Shown piece by piece: positions 53,541 to 63,100 of a stretch of DNA of 64,000 nt. Source of the DNA: Trichomonas vaginalis G3 (Eukaryota > Parabasalia > Trichomonadida > Trichomonadidae); contig NC_067206.1 in the NCBI RefSeq assembly GCF_026262505.1, forward strand, positions 8,088,879-8,152,878, in the 5' to 3' direction. Position numbers and translations under genes: made by a program. The notes below the pieces were generated by a model. The model was not told the origin of the DNA, ran no database searches, and was given only the letters and a program-made list of their open reading frames with translations. How positions within the stretch are numbered: position 1 is the stretch's first letter; the number at the start of each line of letters is the position of its first letter.

Positions 53541-56501
53541 ATGAGTATAGCTGCATATGCGTATGAAGCTGACAGAGCTAAACGTTTATATTTTGATCAA
53601 TACTCTCTCACACTTACTGACAAATATATTGTTATCAGTGATGGAAATACCGAGAAATACATAACATGGAAGGACTATGAAAAGTTTGACCCCATTTTAA
53701 CTCCATGCACTATGCCATTCATTGTAAATGGTGAAGTTGTCATGAAGAACGACACAACAGTATATAAGTCTGTATATGAAGCGTTAGAATATATGTTGAA
53801 TTATAATCCCGAAAGATTTGACCCAAGCACTACACCATGTGCAATGCCTTTTATTAAGGACGGTGAAATCGTAAGAGTTCCGAATTCAACGGTTTACACA
53901 GCTGTTCAAAACAGTTTACAAAACATTTTAGCGAATATCTTTAATTCAGAAACTACAGAAATAAAATTACCATATATAACAGATGCTAAAGAAATTAAAT
54001 CAAAAACAACAACATTATTTACGTCACTTAATGATTTAATGACTTATATCATTAATATTCCTGCACCAACTACAGCATTTGATCCAAACTCGACGGTTTG
54101 TAGTGTACCTTTCATTAATGACAGTTCAGTAATTGTTTTAAGGGATTCGACAGTAAATGAATCATTAAAGGCGTCATTAATGAAAATCATTGATTTTAAT
54201 TCATTCACGAATACATATAATTCATTCATTAATGTTTCATATGCTTCTAAAGAAGGTGAGCCAAAAACTATCAATAAAGCGGTGTATGAAATAAAAGCAT
54301 CAACGACGAAATTGAATTCGTTAACTTTTGACGGTGATAGTTTCGTTAATGACATAACATCGAGGAAAACAATTTTAACGAAAGAATACTTAAAATCTCA
54401 TGTTAGTGAGTTCGTTGAAATTGAAAAAGAAGGTGGAATTAAGTTCGATCCACTGAATTTCATTTTCAGCTTAGCGAATGCGGGTATTAATTTTGCTGAA
54501 TGGACAACTATACAGAGTGAAATAAATGCAATATGGACGTTTTTGGGGTCAAAAGCGGGAATGGGTGAGCTTGTAAATGCTGCAAGAACATTAGGTGAAA
54601 CAGGAAATTTTGTAGATGGTTTTAAAAGACTTGTTTCAAATGTTTTAACAAACACAAAGAAATTATTTAGATATACCGTACATAACAGACGGATTTTCGA
54701 ACAGATAGCAACAAACCCTCCGGTTATGGCTGCGTTGATGATGGTTAGAGATATAAAACCACGTAACGACGGGAACGAAGAACATGAACAACAGGATACT
54801 GGTCGGGTTATTCGAGACATTAAAAACGTGTATCCTGAAGTTATTGATTTATTTAGAGGTGTTAATGATTCGATTTCAAATCATTCTATAACCCTCGATG
54901 AAGAGAATAAATTAACAGATTATATATTCGTCATTATTGCAGAATTAATGAAGAGAATAAATGAAAAAGGAATTGGTGATATCATTAATGTCAGCGATGT
55001 AATGATGAAAAGAAATTTTGACTCATTATTTACAAAACCGAAAACAGAATATAGTCTTTATGACGTAATTACCGAATTAATGAAAAAGATTAATGATAAT
55101 AAGAGTTCTGGCGGAAGAGTTGAATTAGAAGTGAATGATGTTAATGAGAAATTAGCCGAAAAAGCAAACAAAAATGAGCTTTTAGCTCTGAGTGATAAAG
55201 TCAAGAACCACGTTCATTATATAACTTCAGACGAACAGATTATAACGGACTACCATGGATATTTAACACAGGATGAACAAATAAGCACTGAAGATGTTAA
55301 TGAAAGAAGATATAAATTCATTCGTGCTAAAGGTTATGACATACACTGTACTGTACAGTATGACACAGGTAAAGCACCAGAAGCATTTGGTTATAACGAT
55401 GAAATTTATGCTTCATACTTCTTTGTTAACGGTGTATTAGTTGAACCAAGATTTACTTTGAGAGTTAAGTCAAAAATAACTTTTGAAGATGCTATTAAAA
55501 GTAAAGCTGACAAAGTTGAACTCGAAGCAACGAATAAAGTTTTGAAATCTCATAAACACAACATCTCCGATATAAATGAACTTCAAGCTACATTAGACAG
55601 TAAAGCTGACAAGAACCATACACATAAATCCTTCACTACTGTTAGAGCAGACGACATAATATTGAACTATACCCTTGGTTCAAGTGCACCTTTAGAGAAT
55701 CCGAGTACAAGCGTAAAAGATACACTAAACTCCTTAAATAACAAATGTATGAATATCGAAGGTCATGTCAGAAACTTTGAAACACATGAACTACCAGCAA
55801 TGTTAGACAGTAAAGCAGATAAAGAACATACACATAAATCCTTCACTACTGTTAGAGCAGACGACATAATATTGAACTTTGATCTTGGTTCAAGTGCACC
55901 ATTAGAAAATCCAAGTACAAGCGTAAAAGATACACTAAACTCCTTAAATGGTAAATGTATGAATATCGAAGGTCATGCCATAAACTTTGAAACATATGAA
56001 CTACCAGCAATGTTAGATAAGAAAGCTAACAAAACAGAGCTTCAAACATTAAAGACGGAAATACTTCAAACATTATATCCTGTTGGTTCTTTATATACAT
56101 CAATGAACTCAACAAATCCAGCAAGTGTTTTAGGTTTTGGTGAATGGAAGCAGATTGTAGACAAATTCTTATACTGTGCTAACTCTTCAAAGCAAACAGG
56201 AGGTTCGAAGAAAATTAAAGAAGCAAACCTTCCACCGCACACTCATACAGGAACTACAAACACAACAGGTAATCATTCACATTCAATAACAAAAAGAGGT
56301 TATATAAATCTTGCAGCGGGTTCGGATAGATGGGGAATGAATAGATATGATATCACAACTGACCCAGTAGATTCAAGCACAGGTATTTTCTGTGGAACCG
56401 CAGGAAATCATTCACACACTTTCACAACAAAGCCAACAGGCTCGGGTAAAGATTACATGCCACCATTTGTGACTGTATTCGCATGGTACCGCGTTCATTG
56501 A
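53541..56501 (+). CDS. Phage-like tail-fibre protein (986 residues)
   Basis: Intact. N-terminus MSIAAYAYE as in M2. Residues 45-215 hold four related modules of about 55-60 residues, each with a (M/V)PFI-type strand, a (D/N)(S/T)T(V/L) turn and an amphipathic helix. The middle (about 290-530) is helical and unrelated to M2, with no collagen triplets. From about 545 it again matches M2: HVHYITSDEQIITDYHGYLT, KADK segments, and the ADDIILN/GSSAPLENPSTSV block present twice. Then the collar-like YPVGSLYTSMNSTNPASVLG and C-terminal HTHTG, HSHSI, HSHTF and MPPFVTVFAWYR. A trimeric receptor-binding fibre is the likely role. Conserved ends with an exchanged middle indicate module swapping. Confidence 0.82.
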   Translation: MSIAAYAYEADRAKRLYFDQYSLTLTDKYIVISDGNTEKYITWKDYEKFDPILTPCTMPFIVNGEVVMKNDTTVYKSVYEALEYMLNYNPERFDPSTTPCAMPFIKDGEIVRVPNSTVYTAVQNSLQNILANIFNSETTEIKLPYITDAKEIKSKTTTLFTSLNDLMTYIINIPAPTTAFDPNSTVCSVPFINDSSVIVLRDSTVNESLKASLMKIIDFNSFTNTYNSFINVSYASKEGEPKTINKAVYEIKASTTKLNSLTFDGDSFVNDITSRKTILTKEYLKSHVSEFVEIEKEGGIKFDPLNFIFSLANAGINFAEWTTIQSEINAIWTFLGSKAGMGELVNAARTLGETGNFVDGFKRLVSNVLTNTKKLFRYTVHNRRIFEQIATNPPVMAALMMVRDIKPRNDGNEEHEQQDTGRVIRDIKNVYPEVIDLFRGVNDSISNHSITLDEENKLTDYIFVIIAELMKRINEKGIGDIINVSDVMMKRNFDSLFTKPKTEYSLYDVITELMKKINDNKSSGGRVELEVNDVNEKLAEKANKNELLALSDKVKNHVHYITSDEQIITDYHGYLTQDEQISTEDVNERRYKFIRAKGYDIHCTVQYDTGKAPEAFGYNDEIYASYFFVNGVLVEPRFTLRVKSKITFEDAIKSKADKVELEATNKVLKSHKHNISDINELQATLDSKADKNHTHKSFTTVRADDIILNYTLGSSAPLENPSTSVKDTLNSLNNKCMNIEGHVRNFETHELPAMLDSKADKEHTHKSFTTVRADDIILNFDLGSSAPLENPSTSVKDTLNSLNGKCMNIEGHAINFETYELPAMLDKKANKTELQTLKTEILQTLYPVGSLYTSMNSTNPASVLGFGEWKQIVDKFLYCANSSKQTGGSKKIKEANLPPHTHTGTTNTTGNHSHSITKRGYINLAAGSDRWGMNRYDITTDPVDSSTGIFCGTAGNHSHTFTTKPTGSGKDYMPPFVTVFAWYRVH

Positions 56502-56541
56502 ACGCGCTTGAGCCTAGAATAAAATCTTTAACTTTACATAA

Positions 56542-57627
56542 ATGAGCTTGAAGGAAGTATTCGAATCATCACCGTGGAGGTCATTTAAGAAGTTCAATGA
56601 AGCTGCAAAGAGTTGGGGATTTACTAACAGAGCTGAAGTGAAAAGGTTCTTTGACAAAAATGTTGTACATCAAACAAAAATAAACCCTTACGACTACTTT
56701 TTACCAATTTACTCCAACACTCCTGACGCATACCAATTTGACACTCTCATTCAAAGCAGAAAAGGAGGACATAAACCATTCCTCATCTTCATTAATGTTA
56801 ACACTCGCAAAGCTTTTGCGTATATAATGAAAAATAAAGGAACTCATGAAGTGTTAAGAGTTTTACAAAAGTTTGTAGCAGAACATAGCCCAAGTACTTT
56901 AACATCAGACCAAGACAGTGCATACCTCAGCAATGAAATCACAGAATTTCTCATTAAGCATAACATAACTCACTACACTACTGAAGACCATAACCATAAC
57001 ATACTCGGCATCATAAACCGCTTCATAAGGACTCTCAGAGATTTAAATCAAGAGCGAGACTTTACCGAAGAAACAATGAAACATTTTCTCGAAGTATATA
57101 ATTCCTCAACGCATTCTACAACAGGACATACACCAAATTCAATGACACAACAACAAGAAGAAAAGTATATACAAAAGAAACGAAGTCAAACACAAAATAT
57201 CAGAAATTCAACACAATTTACCCTCATTCCTGGTACAAAAGTTCGTGTAGTTCTTGACGACAAACCGTTGACAAAGAAACGTTTAAGGTTAAGTCGAAAC
57301 TATTATATAGTAGATTCAACGCAAGGTAATGGATATCTTATAAAAGCTGCTGACGATTCGATTGCGTTTTACCCTCTTCATAAGTTAGTCGAAAGTAGTA
57401 ATGGCAAACTTGCTGAAACCATTGACGAAGCAAAGCGAGGAGTGGTTATTGAAATACTTGGCTATAACATAAACGATGACACTTATAAAGTAAGATATGA
57501 AGGAGGCGTTGAAGATGTTATACCATCTAAGAACTTGAGAGAGTCGAAGCCAACACATCTGGGTCCATTAGAGCGGGAGTACTGGAAAGATAAAAACATG
57601 CCAGAAAGAATACGAAAATTCTTCTAA
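56542..57627 (+). CDS. Maverick integrase (retroviral-type, rve domain)
   Basis: 361 residues, nearly identical to 42475-43560, intact. D67 and D123 are present and Asn stands at position 159, where Glu is expected. SH3-like and chromo-like C-terminal parts are present. Starts behind ACTTTACATAAATG, 40 bases after the fibre stop. Confidence 0.9.
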   Translation: MSLKEVFESSPWRSFKKFNEAAKSWGFTNRAEVKRFFDKNVVHQTKINPYDYFLPIYSNTPDAYQFDTLIQSRKGGHKPFLIFINVNTRKAFAYIMKNKGTHEVLRVLQKFVAEHSPSTLTSDQDSAYLSNEITEFLIKHNITHYTTEDHNHNILGIINRFIRTLRDLNQERDFTEETMKHFLEVYNSSTHSTTGHTPNSMTQQQEEKYIQKKRSQTQNIRNSTQFTLIPGTKVRVVLDDKPLTKKRLRLSRNYYIVDSTQGNGYLIKAADDSIAFYPLHKLVESSNGKLAETIDEAKRGVVIEILGYNINDDTYKVRYEGGVEDVIPSKNLRESKPTHLGPLEREYWKDKNMPERIRKFF

Positions 57628-57654
57628 ACTTTTTCATTAGATGTAAATCAGACA

Positions 57655-57990
57655 AAAATATATTTTAGGTCAAGATTCCTCATTCGCTAAGGATTCCAAA
57701 AATGAAAAAATCATTGATTTCGGCTGAGAAAAAACAGCAAAACCCTTCTTCCACTGGAACAAAGAAATAAAGAAGAAATAAAGTAAATTTTTTATTTATT
57801 CCCGTGGAAGATAGAGCACTTTTATGACACTTTTTATTCACGACAAACAAGACAAACAAAGAAAATAAGAAAATACGGCGCTGTCGCGGTTCGAACCACA
57901 GACCCCGACCCCTCCATAACACCACCTTAGACCACTGTGCTACGTAGCCTGTCGACATAAGATTTTATAAATTGCATATTTGACGTAAAT
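57655..57990. other. Insert absent from M2, with tRNA-like sequence
   Basis: After the integrase, M2 has a palindrome and dyad here, while M3 has only the start of a dyad (AAAAATATATTTTAGGTCA) followed by unrelated sequence. That sequence contains CTTCTTCCACTGG and CCCGTGGAAG as inverted arms, and a tRNA-like region at 57877-57949. It could be a tRNA-derived SINE-like insertion. Confidence 0.5.
57877..57949 (-). pseudogene. tRNA-like pseudogene
   Basis: Minus strand: perfect box A TAGCACAGTGG (57932-57942), perfect box B GGTTCGAACC (57888-57897), normal spacing of about 47 bases and a downstream TATTTTC. The acceptor starts GGC and ends GCC, but the remaining acceptor pairs and the T stem do not match, so it is not a functional tRNA as read. 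Confidence 0.5.
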
Positions 57991-58365
57991 TTATTTCCAT
58001 CTGGCTTCCCACCGCATAAGATATTCATACGTGTTTGTAAGACATTCATTAAACTTCTTTTCTATTGCATCTAATCTTGCGTTATTTTTTTCAATAACTT
58101 GTCTGTATTCTTCATCATCTCCAGCAGTGTTTGGGTCTTCACGTTTAAAATATTCATTGTTAACCAATTTTTTATCTACAAATTTTATTAGTGTTTGATT
58201 CACTTCGTTATGATAACGGTCATATTCTTTCAATACGTAAGTGAAGACAAAATGCGTCGTACCTTCAATCTTAAAGCTTAAAGAACTTTCAACACAGTTT
58301 TGAGGGTCTGTCAGTGCGTCAATGAGATAGTATTCGAAGTCAGTCAATAATCTTTTTAAAGTCAT
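57991..58365 (-). CDS. Conserved Maverick protein (124 residues)
   Basis: Counterpart of 12976-13422 in M1: shared EYDRYHNEVNQTLIKFVDKK-type block and a following long helix, without the Lys/Glu-rich tail. It is absent from M2 at this place. Function unknown. Confidence 0.65.
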   Translation of the reverse strand: MTLKRLLTDFEYYLIDALTDPQNCVESSLSFKIEGTTHFVFTYVLKEYDRYHNEVNQTLIKFVDKKLVNNEYFKREDPNTAGDDEEYRQVIEKNNARLDAIEKKFNECLTNTYEYLMRWEARWK

Positions 58366-58472
58366 TTCATACAGGATAAAATTTAATGTTGTGAAGAAAT
58401 AGTGTTTATCTCAGAAAAAATAAAGTTAATTTTTATTTTTTCTAATTTTTTATTTTGTATGTAAAGACAGAT

Positions 58473-59300
58473 ATGTCAACATCAGAGAACACAACAACTG
58501 CTATCGTTCATGAAGTCATAAATGAAGAATACGAGTACATACAGTATAACAAACAGTTACGTCTCATTCGTTCAGTCAAAGATGATATGTACCAAATGCA
58601 AAGTATAATGAACGCTCTTCGTTCTACAAAGCAAGCATATCATTGGTTTGAAAACCAACAGACAAAAGAACTTTTAGAAGAATTTCCTCATATGATTGCT
58701 TCCCTCGGAAAACCGAGAGAAGAGATTCCGTATGAAAATCGCAAGAATTTGGCTCCTGGTTTGAAAGGTTATTATGTTCATAGACTTTTAGTAAATGCTG
58801 TAGCAATGTGGGCTTCACCTCGTTATGCTTGTTATATTTTCATGATGTTAGATGAACTATATAAAGCAGAACGTGAAGATATGGAAAAGAAACTTCAAGC
58901 AAAAGATGAAGTCATTGAATCCAAAGACAAAAGCATACAGAAAAGAATACCACGTTCGGTACCAAAAGGAAAGGAAAAGAACTATAAGTATATGATTTAC
59001 GCTGAAGAGTTGGAGAAAGAAGAAGATAGAGATATGGTTATGTTGCATTTAGTGAGAAGAAACAACAAGAGCTTTTATGACTTAGCTAAGATATATAAAT
59101 CTGACAGAAACCGGTTCTATCGTGAAAACTTACCGATTTCAATGACACCGAATGAGCAAATAAAGGAAATTGTCAAAAATACTCTTCCTCAAACACACTA
59201 TGACATCAAAGGTTGCACAATACTTACATTCAAAGAAGACTTAACATTACTGAAAGAAAAGATAACAGAATATTTCGACAACTTCAAAGAGGAAGAATGA
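58473..59300 (+). CDS. KilA-N protein with DUF3627-like C-terminus
   Basis: 275 residues, nearly identical to 45771-46598. KilA-N-like half, coiled linker, DUF3627-like half ending EYFDNFKEEE. Preceded by TTTTTATTTTGTATGTAAAG then ACAGAT and the ATG. Intact; likely a DNA-binding regulator. Confidence 0.82.
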   Translation: MSTSENTTTAIVHEVINEEYEYIQYNKQLRLIRSVKDDMYQMQSIMNALRSTKQAYHWFENQQTKELLEEFPHMIASLGKPREEIPYENRKNLAPGLKGYYVHRLLVNAVAMWASPRYACYIFMMLDELYKAEREDMEKKLQAKDEVIESKDKSIQKRIPRSVPKGKEKNYKYMIYAEELEKEEDRDMVMLHLVRRNNKSFYDLAKIYKSDRNRFYRENLPISMTPNEQIKEIVKNTLPQTHYDIKGCTILTFKEDLTLLKEKITEYFDNFKEEE

Positions 59301-59523
59301 AAACTTACCGATTTCAATGAAAAACATTAACTTTTTGACGAAGTGAAGATTTGCACTTTGTCAAAATTTAATGAAAAACATTAACGTAAACATTAACGAT
59401 AAAATTTATTTCCTGGACTGTTGTCAAAATGTCATGTTGTCATCATTTTTAAAAGAAGTTAATTAACCTGGTAGCACATGGTGACGTGGTGACACTTTCA
59501 GTTATTCAAAAATATATTTTTGC
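59301..59523. other. Intergenic repeat related to the M1 repeat field
   Basis: TTTATTTCCTGGACTGTTGT, then CAAAATGTCATGTTGTCA and a GGTGACGTGGTGACAC segment, match 18530-18640 and 19010-19100 in M1. No gene. Links the two Maverick lineages by a shared noncoding block. Confidence 0.6.
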
Positions 59524-59997
59524 TTAAATAACTTCAGGGTCAATTTCTTCAACCATTTCACTTCCTTCGTCAATGTCAATAGAAGCTTCTTCAACCTTTG
59601 GTAAGAACTTTTGTATGACATCTTTGTTCGTTATTGTCTTCAGAGATGAAGGATAATATTTCACAGATGTTTCACCCTTCTTATATTCTTTCTGTTCGGA
59701 AAGATTCATAGCAATACTGAAGAAGTCAATATTAGAGTTCTTTATGACAGTATAATGAGTATCTTTGACATTCACGAAGAAACTCTTTTGTTTCAAAACT
59801 ACTGCTAACTCTTGTGAAGTATAACGTTTGCGGTCAATGACGATAGCTAATGGTCTGACATACTGACCGAACTTAGATTCTTTCACAAACTTCTTGTTAA
59901 AGATAACATTAACATTTGAAGCATTATTGAACTCATTCTTGATGGCAGTAGCGAGAGCATTGTATGAAAAGAACTTGCAATCTTGCATGTGTTTCAT
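59524..59997 (-). CDS. Maverick protein of unknown function (157 residues)
   Basis: MKHMQDCKFFSYNALATAIK start, strand-rich middle, acidic tail (EEASIDIDEGSEMVEEIDPE). A similar acidic tail is found at 12540-12959 in M1, also next to the replication gene, so the two could be counterparts. Divergent from the polymerase gene. A single-strand DNA-binding role is a guess from tail and position. Confidence 0.65.
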   Translation of the reverse strand: MKHMQDCKFFSYNALATAIKNEFNNASNVNVIFNKKFVKESKFGQYVRPLAIVIDRKRYTSQELAVVLKQKSFFVNVKDTHYTVIKNSNIDFFSIAMNLSEQKEYKKGETSVKYYPSSLKTITNKDVIQKFLPKVEEASIDIDEGSEMVEEIDPEVI

Positions 59998-60057
59998 TAA
60001 AATAAAAATATTAAATTATTTTTCAAAATAACTTTAAAAAATCTAATCTAATTTTTT

Positions 60058-60087
60058 CAAAAAATATTTTTTTATTTCCTACTAAAG
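60058..60087 (+). promoter_or_regulatory. A/T-box promoter of the polymerase gene
   Basis: AAAAAATATTTTTTTATTTC, then CTACTAAAG and the ATG at 60088. Same class as the helicase and KilA-N promoters. Confidence 0.5.
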
Positions 60088-63000
60088 ATGTATCGGAAGT
60101 TGTCTAAGTTAGAACACTCGGAAATAAAACAACTTCTTACAGAAGCTAATATAGATGTTGCAAAGCATTACGCAACAAACAAAAAAGCACTCGCTGACAT
60201 CCTCAATGACTACAATGGTGAAATAACTTATGATAGAATTCATGAGTTCATAAAGCCGCAACGCGGCGAGGACGAAGTCCATGCAAGAGCATTTCCTTTA
60301 AATGACGTTGCTATTGACTTATATCATAGACGTTCGGTACCTCATGAAGTAAGGCGTGAGATGTTTGACATAACAAATGCAAACGTTGGTGAAACACGAA
60401 AGAGAGACGACACACTGAAACAACAGAGAAGAGAGATGTTTAAAAGTGCTAGAGAACAAGTTCGCAAAGCTAATAATGTCATTCGTTCCATTGACGACAA
60501 ACCAAAAGAAGGTGAGAGATGGTTAAAGAAAGATGAAGAGAATAGGAAGAGAAATGTGAAGTCAGGCAATAGACTCATTGACTTTAACATCGAAGCTTTA
60601 GATGAACCAAACAGAGACTACTTACACAAACATTTCGGTAAGGTTTTCATGAGACTCTTAGAGAAAATTAAAATAAACTCACAACAGAGATGGATGGTAT
60701 GTTATAAACTTGGTGGAAAGTATGAATGTTCTACGTTAAACCTCAATAATATTGGAACATTACTACATCAGCTCTTGAAGGAGAACTTTATATCAGAGAT
60801 AGAAGCAAATGCTGCAGGTATTGTTGAAATGCACTATGACTTCTTCTTGACAAACATAAAGAATCTTACTGAAATAAAGATGTATGATTTAACAGAATAT
60901 GAAGGCTTAACGATGTCAGATGTTAAGAAAGGAAAGCCACAGAAGCGACCATATAGAGATGAAAGCACACTGACAAATGACCAGAAAGCCATTTTGGAAG
61001 CTCTTAAGCAAACAGGAAACCCAGCACTTATAGAAAGCTTTTGGAAAGATAATGGTGAAAAGAAGTTTTATAAGAAGAGAAGCGGTCAGTTCTGGAAGTA
61101 TCTTTGCACATTACCTATAAATCTTGAACGCTACCAAATCTTCAATGAACTGAACAAAAGAACTGCAACACTTATGACAGAGGACAATTGTTTCGTTTAT
61201 GCTTGCATTCAGGCTGGAGTAAATGAAGAAACTATTGACCACATGAGAGAAGTCATTCGTGTTAGAGACTTTCCTCAAAGTAAAGTACAAGAAATTTCTG
61301 ACGCAACAGGTATAGCATTTAATGTTACCATTGGTTATTTCAATGACTCAAGACATAATGAAATAAAGAGATACATACCAAAAGAATGTAAAATGTTCGA
61401 ACTATTGACTTACTTCTTGTTGAAGACCACTACATGCTAAATGAAAGACTTCCAATGACAACATATTTCATTCGCAACTATATAGAAATCTTGAAGGAGT
61501 GTGGTGGAATGAACATTGAAAAACAGATGAAAATATATACAATGAGAGATGGTAAATACATTGTTCGCATGGATAGAACTACACCACTATGGGATGTTTG
61601 AAAACATTGTGGGAGTGCAAATATTTCGAACCTATTTCTTATGGAGAACTTTTCACATATACTACTGACTTATATAAACAGAACCTTGCACCATTTAAAG
61701 ATTTGACATATGCTCCAAAGTATTGTGTACAACTGAAGAAGAAAGCAGAGTCAAAAGAAGTAAATAAAAATAAGTGCAAGTTCATTCCTGAGCACGTTTT
61801 CTTTGCTGACTTTGAGTGTAGTACCGATGGCTTTCATAAAGCTTTTAACATCTGTTATGACAGTGAAGATGATTCAGTGAGTGAAAGCATATGGGGTCAA
61901 AACTGTGCAACAGAATTTTTGGAGCGACTTCCTGACAAGAGTTTAATATATTTCCATAACCTCAGCTATGATATAAACTTCATCTTAAGACACATGACAG
62001 AAGTGAAAGGAACTCCCATCATTAAAGGTTCACGAACAATGCAAATAACTGGCTTATATAAAGGACGGGCAATTATTATAAAAGACTCTTACAGTGTTAT
62101 AAATAAGAAGCTTAAACTATTTCCTGCTATGTTTAACTTACAAACAGGACCGAAAGAAGTATTTCCATACAACTACTACAGCAGTACTTTGTTAGCAAAT
62201 GACAACAGAACTGGTGTCATTTCTGAAGCATGTAAGTTTATCCAGGATGCAGATACATTCATGAAGAACATAGATTCCATCAAAGGTTGCAGAATAGATG
62301 AGAACCACTTCGACTTAGAAAAGTATAGCACATTTTATTGCAAACAAGATGTAAGAATTTTAAGAGAAGGTTTTGTTAAGTTCCGCAATGACATATTGAA
62401 AGAATTTGATTTAAACGTTTATGACTACGTTAGTATTTGTTCAATTGCTAACAAATTATTTGAGAACAGAGTGTACTTCCCGAATGGAAATCTTTATGAC
62501 CTCTCAAATAAACCAAGAGAATTTATTTCACGCTGTATTCAAGGTGGAAGATGTATGTTGTCAGATAACATTAAACAAAAGAGTAAAGAGAAACTCATTG
62601 CTGATTTCGACGCTGTTTCATTATATCCATCAGCTATAGCAAGACTTTATACTTTAGAAGGAATTCCAAAGGTTATGAAGAAAGAAATGTTAAGCAAAGA
62701 GTATCTCATGAGACATTTATTCGATGACGACCAAAAGGAACCCATTGGTGAAAAGTTTATGTCCGGCTTCTTTGTTCTCATTAAGATAAAAGAGATTGGT
62801 ATACACAGACACTTTCCTTTAATAGTTTGTGACCCTGAACTAAATCCAGAACTTAACGTTCCCAGAAGTTCAAACACTTGCTGTTTAATGTATGTTGACC
62901 ATATAACATTACAAGACCTCATAAAATATCAAGGTGTCAAATGTGAAGTGTTGCAAGGATACTATTACGATGGAAACAGAGATATAAGAATAAGAGATGA

Positions 63001-63100
63001 AGTAAAGAAGTTGTTTGAGTTAAGGTTAAAGTATAAGAAAGAAGGAAATCCTTTGCAAGAAAATATAGGGTGTCCAAAGGTGTGTTTAGCACAAACCTGA
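60088..63100 (+). pseudogene. Protein-primed DNA polymerase B, frameshifted and cut by a mariner
   Basis: The N-terminal part (60088-61440) is a basic, helical region with DNCFVYACIQAG, as found before the exonuclease domain in Maverick polymerases. Frame changes near 61412 and 61592. Then exonuclease I FFADFECSTDG (61805), II YFHNLSYDINFIL, III FYCKQDVRIL, and polymerase motif A LIADFDAVSLYPSAI near 62600. The gene is interrupted at 63067 by a mariner, whose end supplies the last residues (GCPKVCLAQT) before a stop. Polymerase motifs B and C are missing from this window. An in-frame GC palindrome lies at 60255-60280. Confidence 0.9.
60255..60280. repeat. Two-stem GC palindrome inside the polymerase gene
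   Basis: GCCGC-AAC-GCGGC (60255-60267) followed by GGAC-GAA-GTCC (60270-60280). Encodes PQRGEDEVHAR, comparable with PQSGEGEAREN in the unrelated gene at 35487. Confidence 0.75.

Noticed and set aside
57877-57949. A functional tRNA gene
   Set aside because: Promoter boxes are perfect but acceptor and T stems do not pair, and no sound anticodon arm can be drawn.
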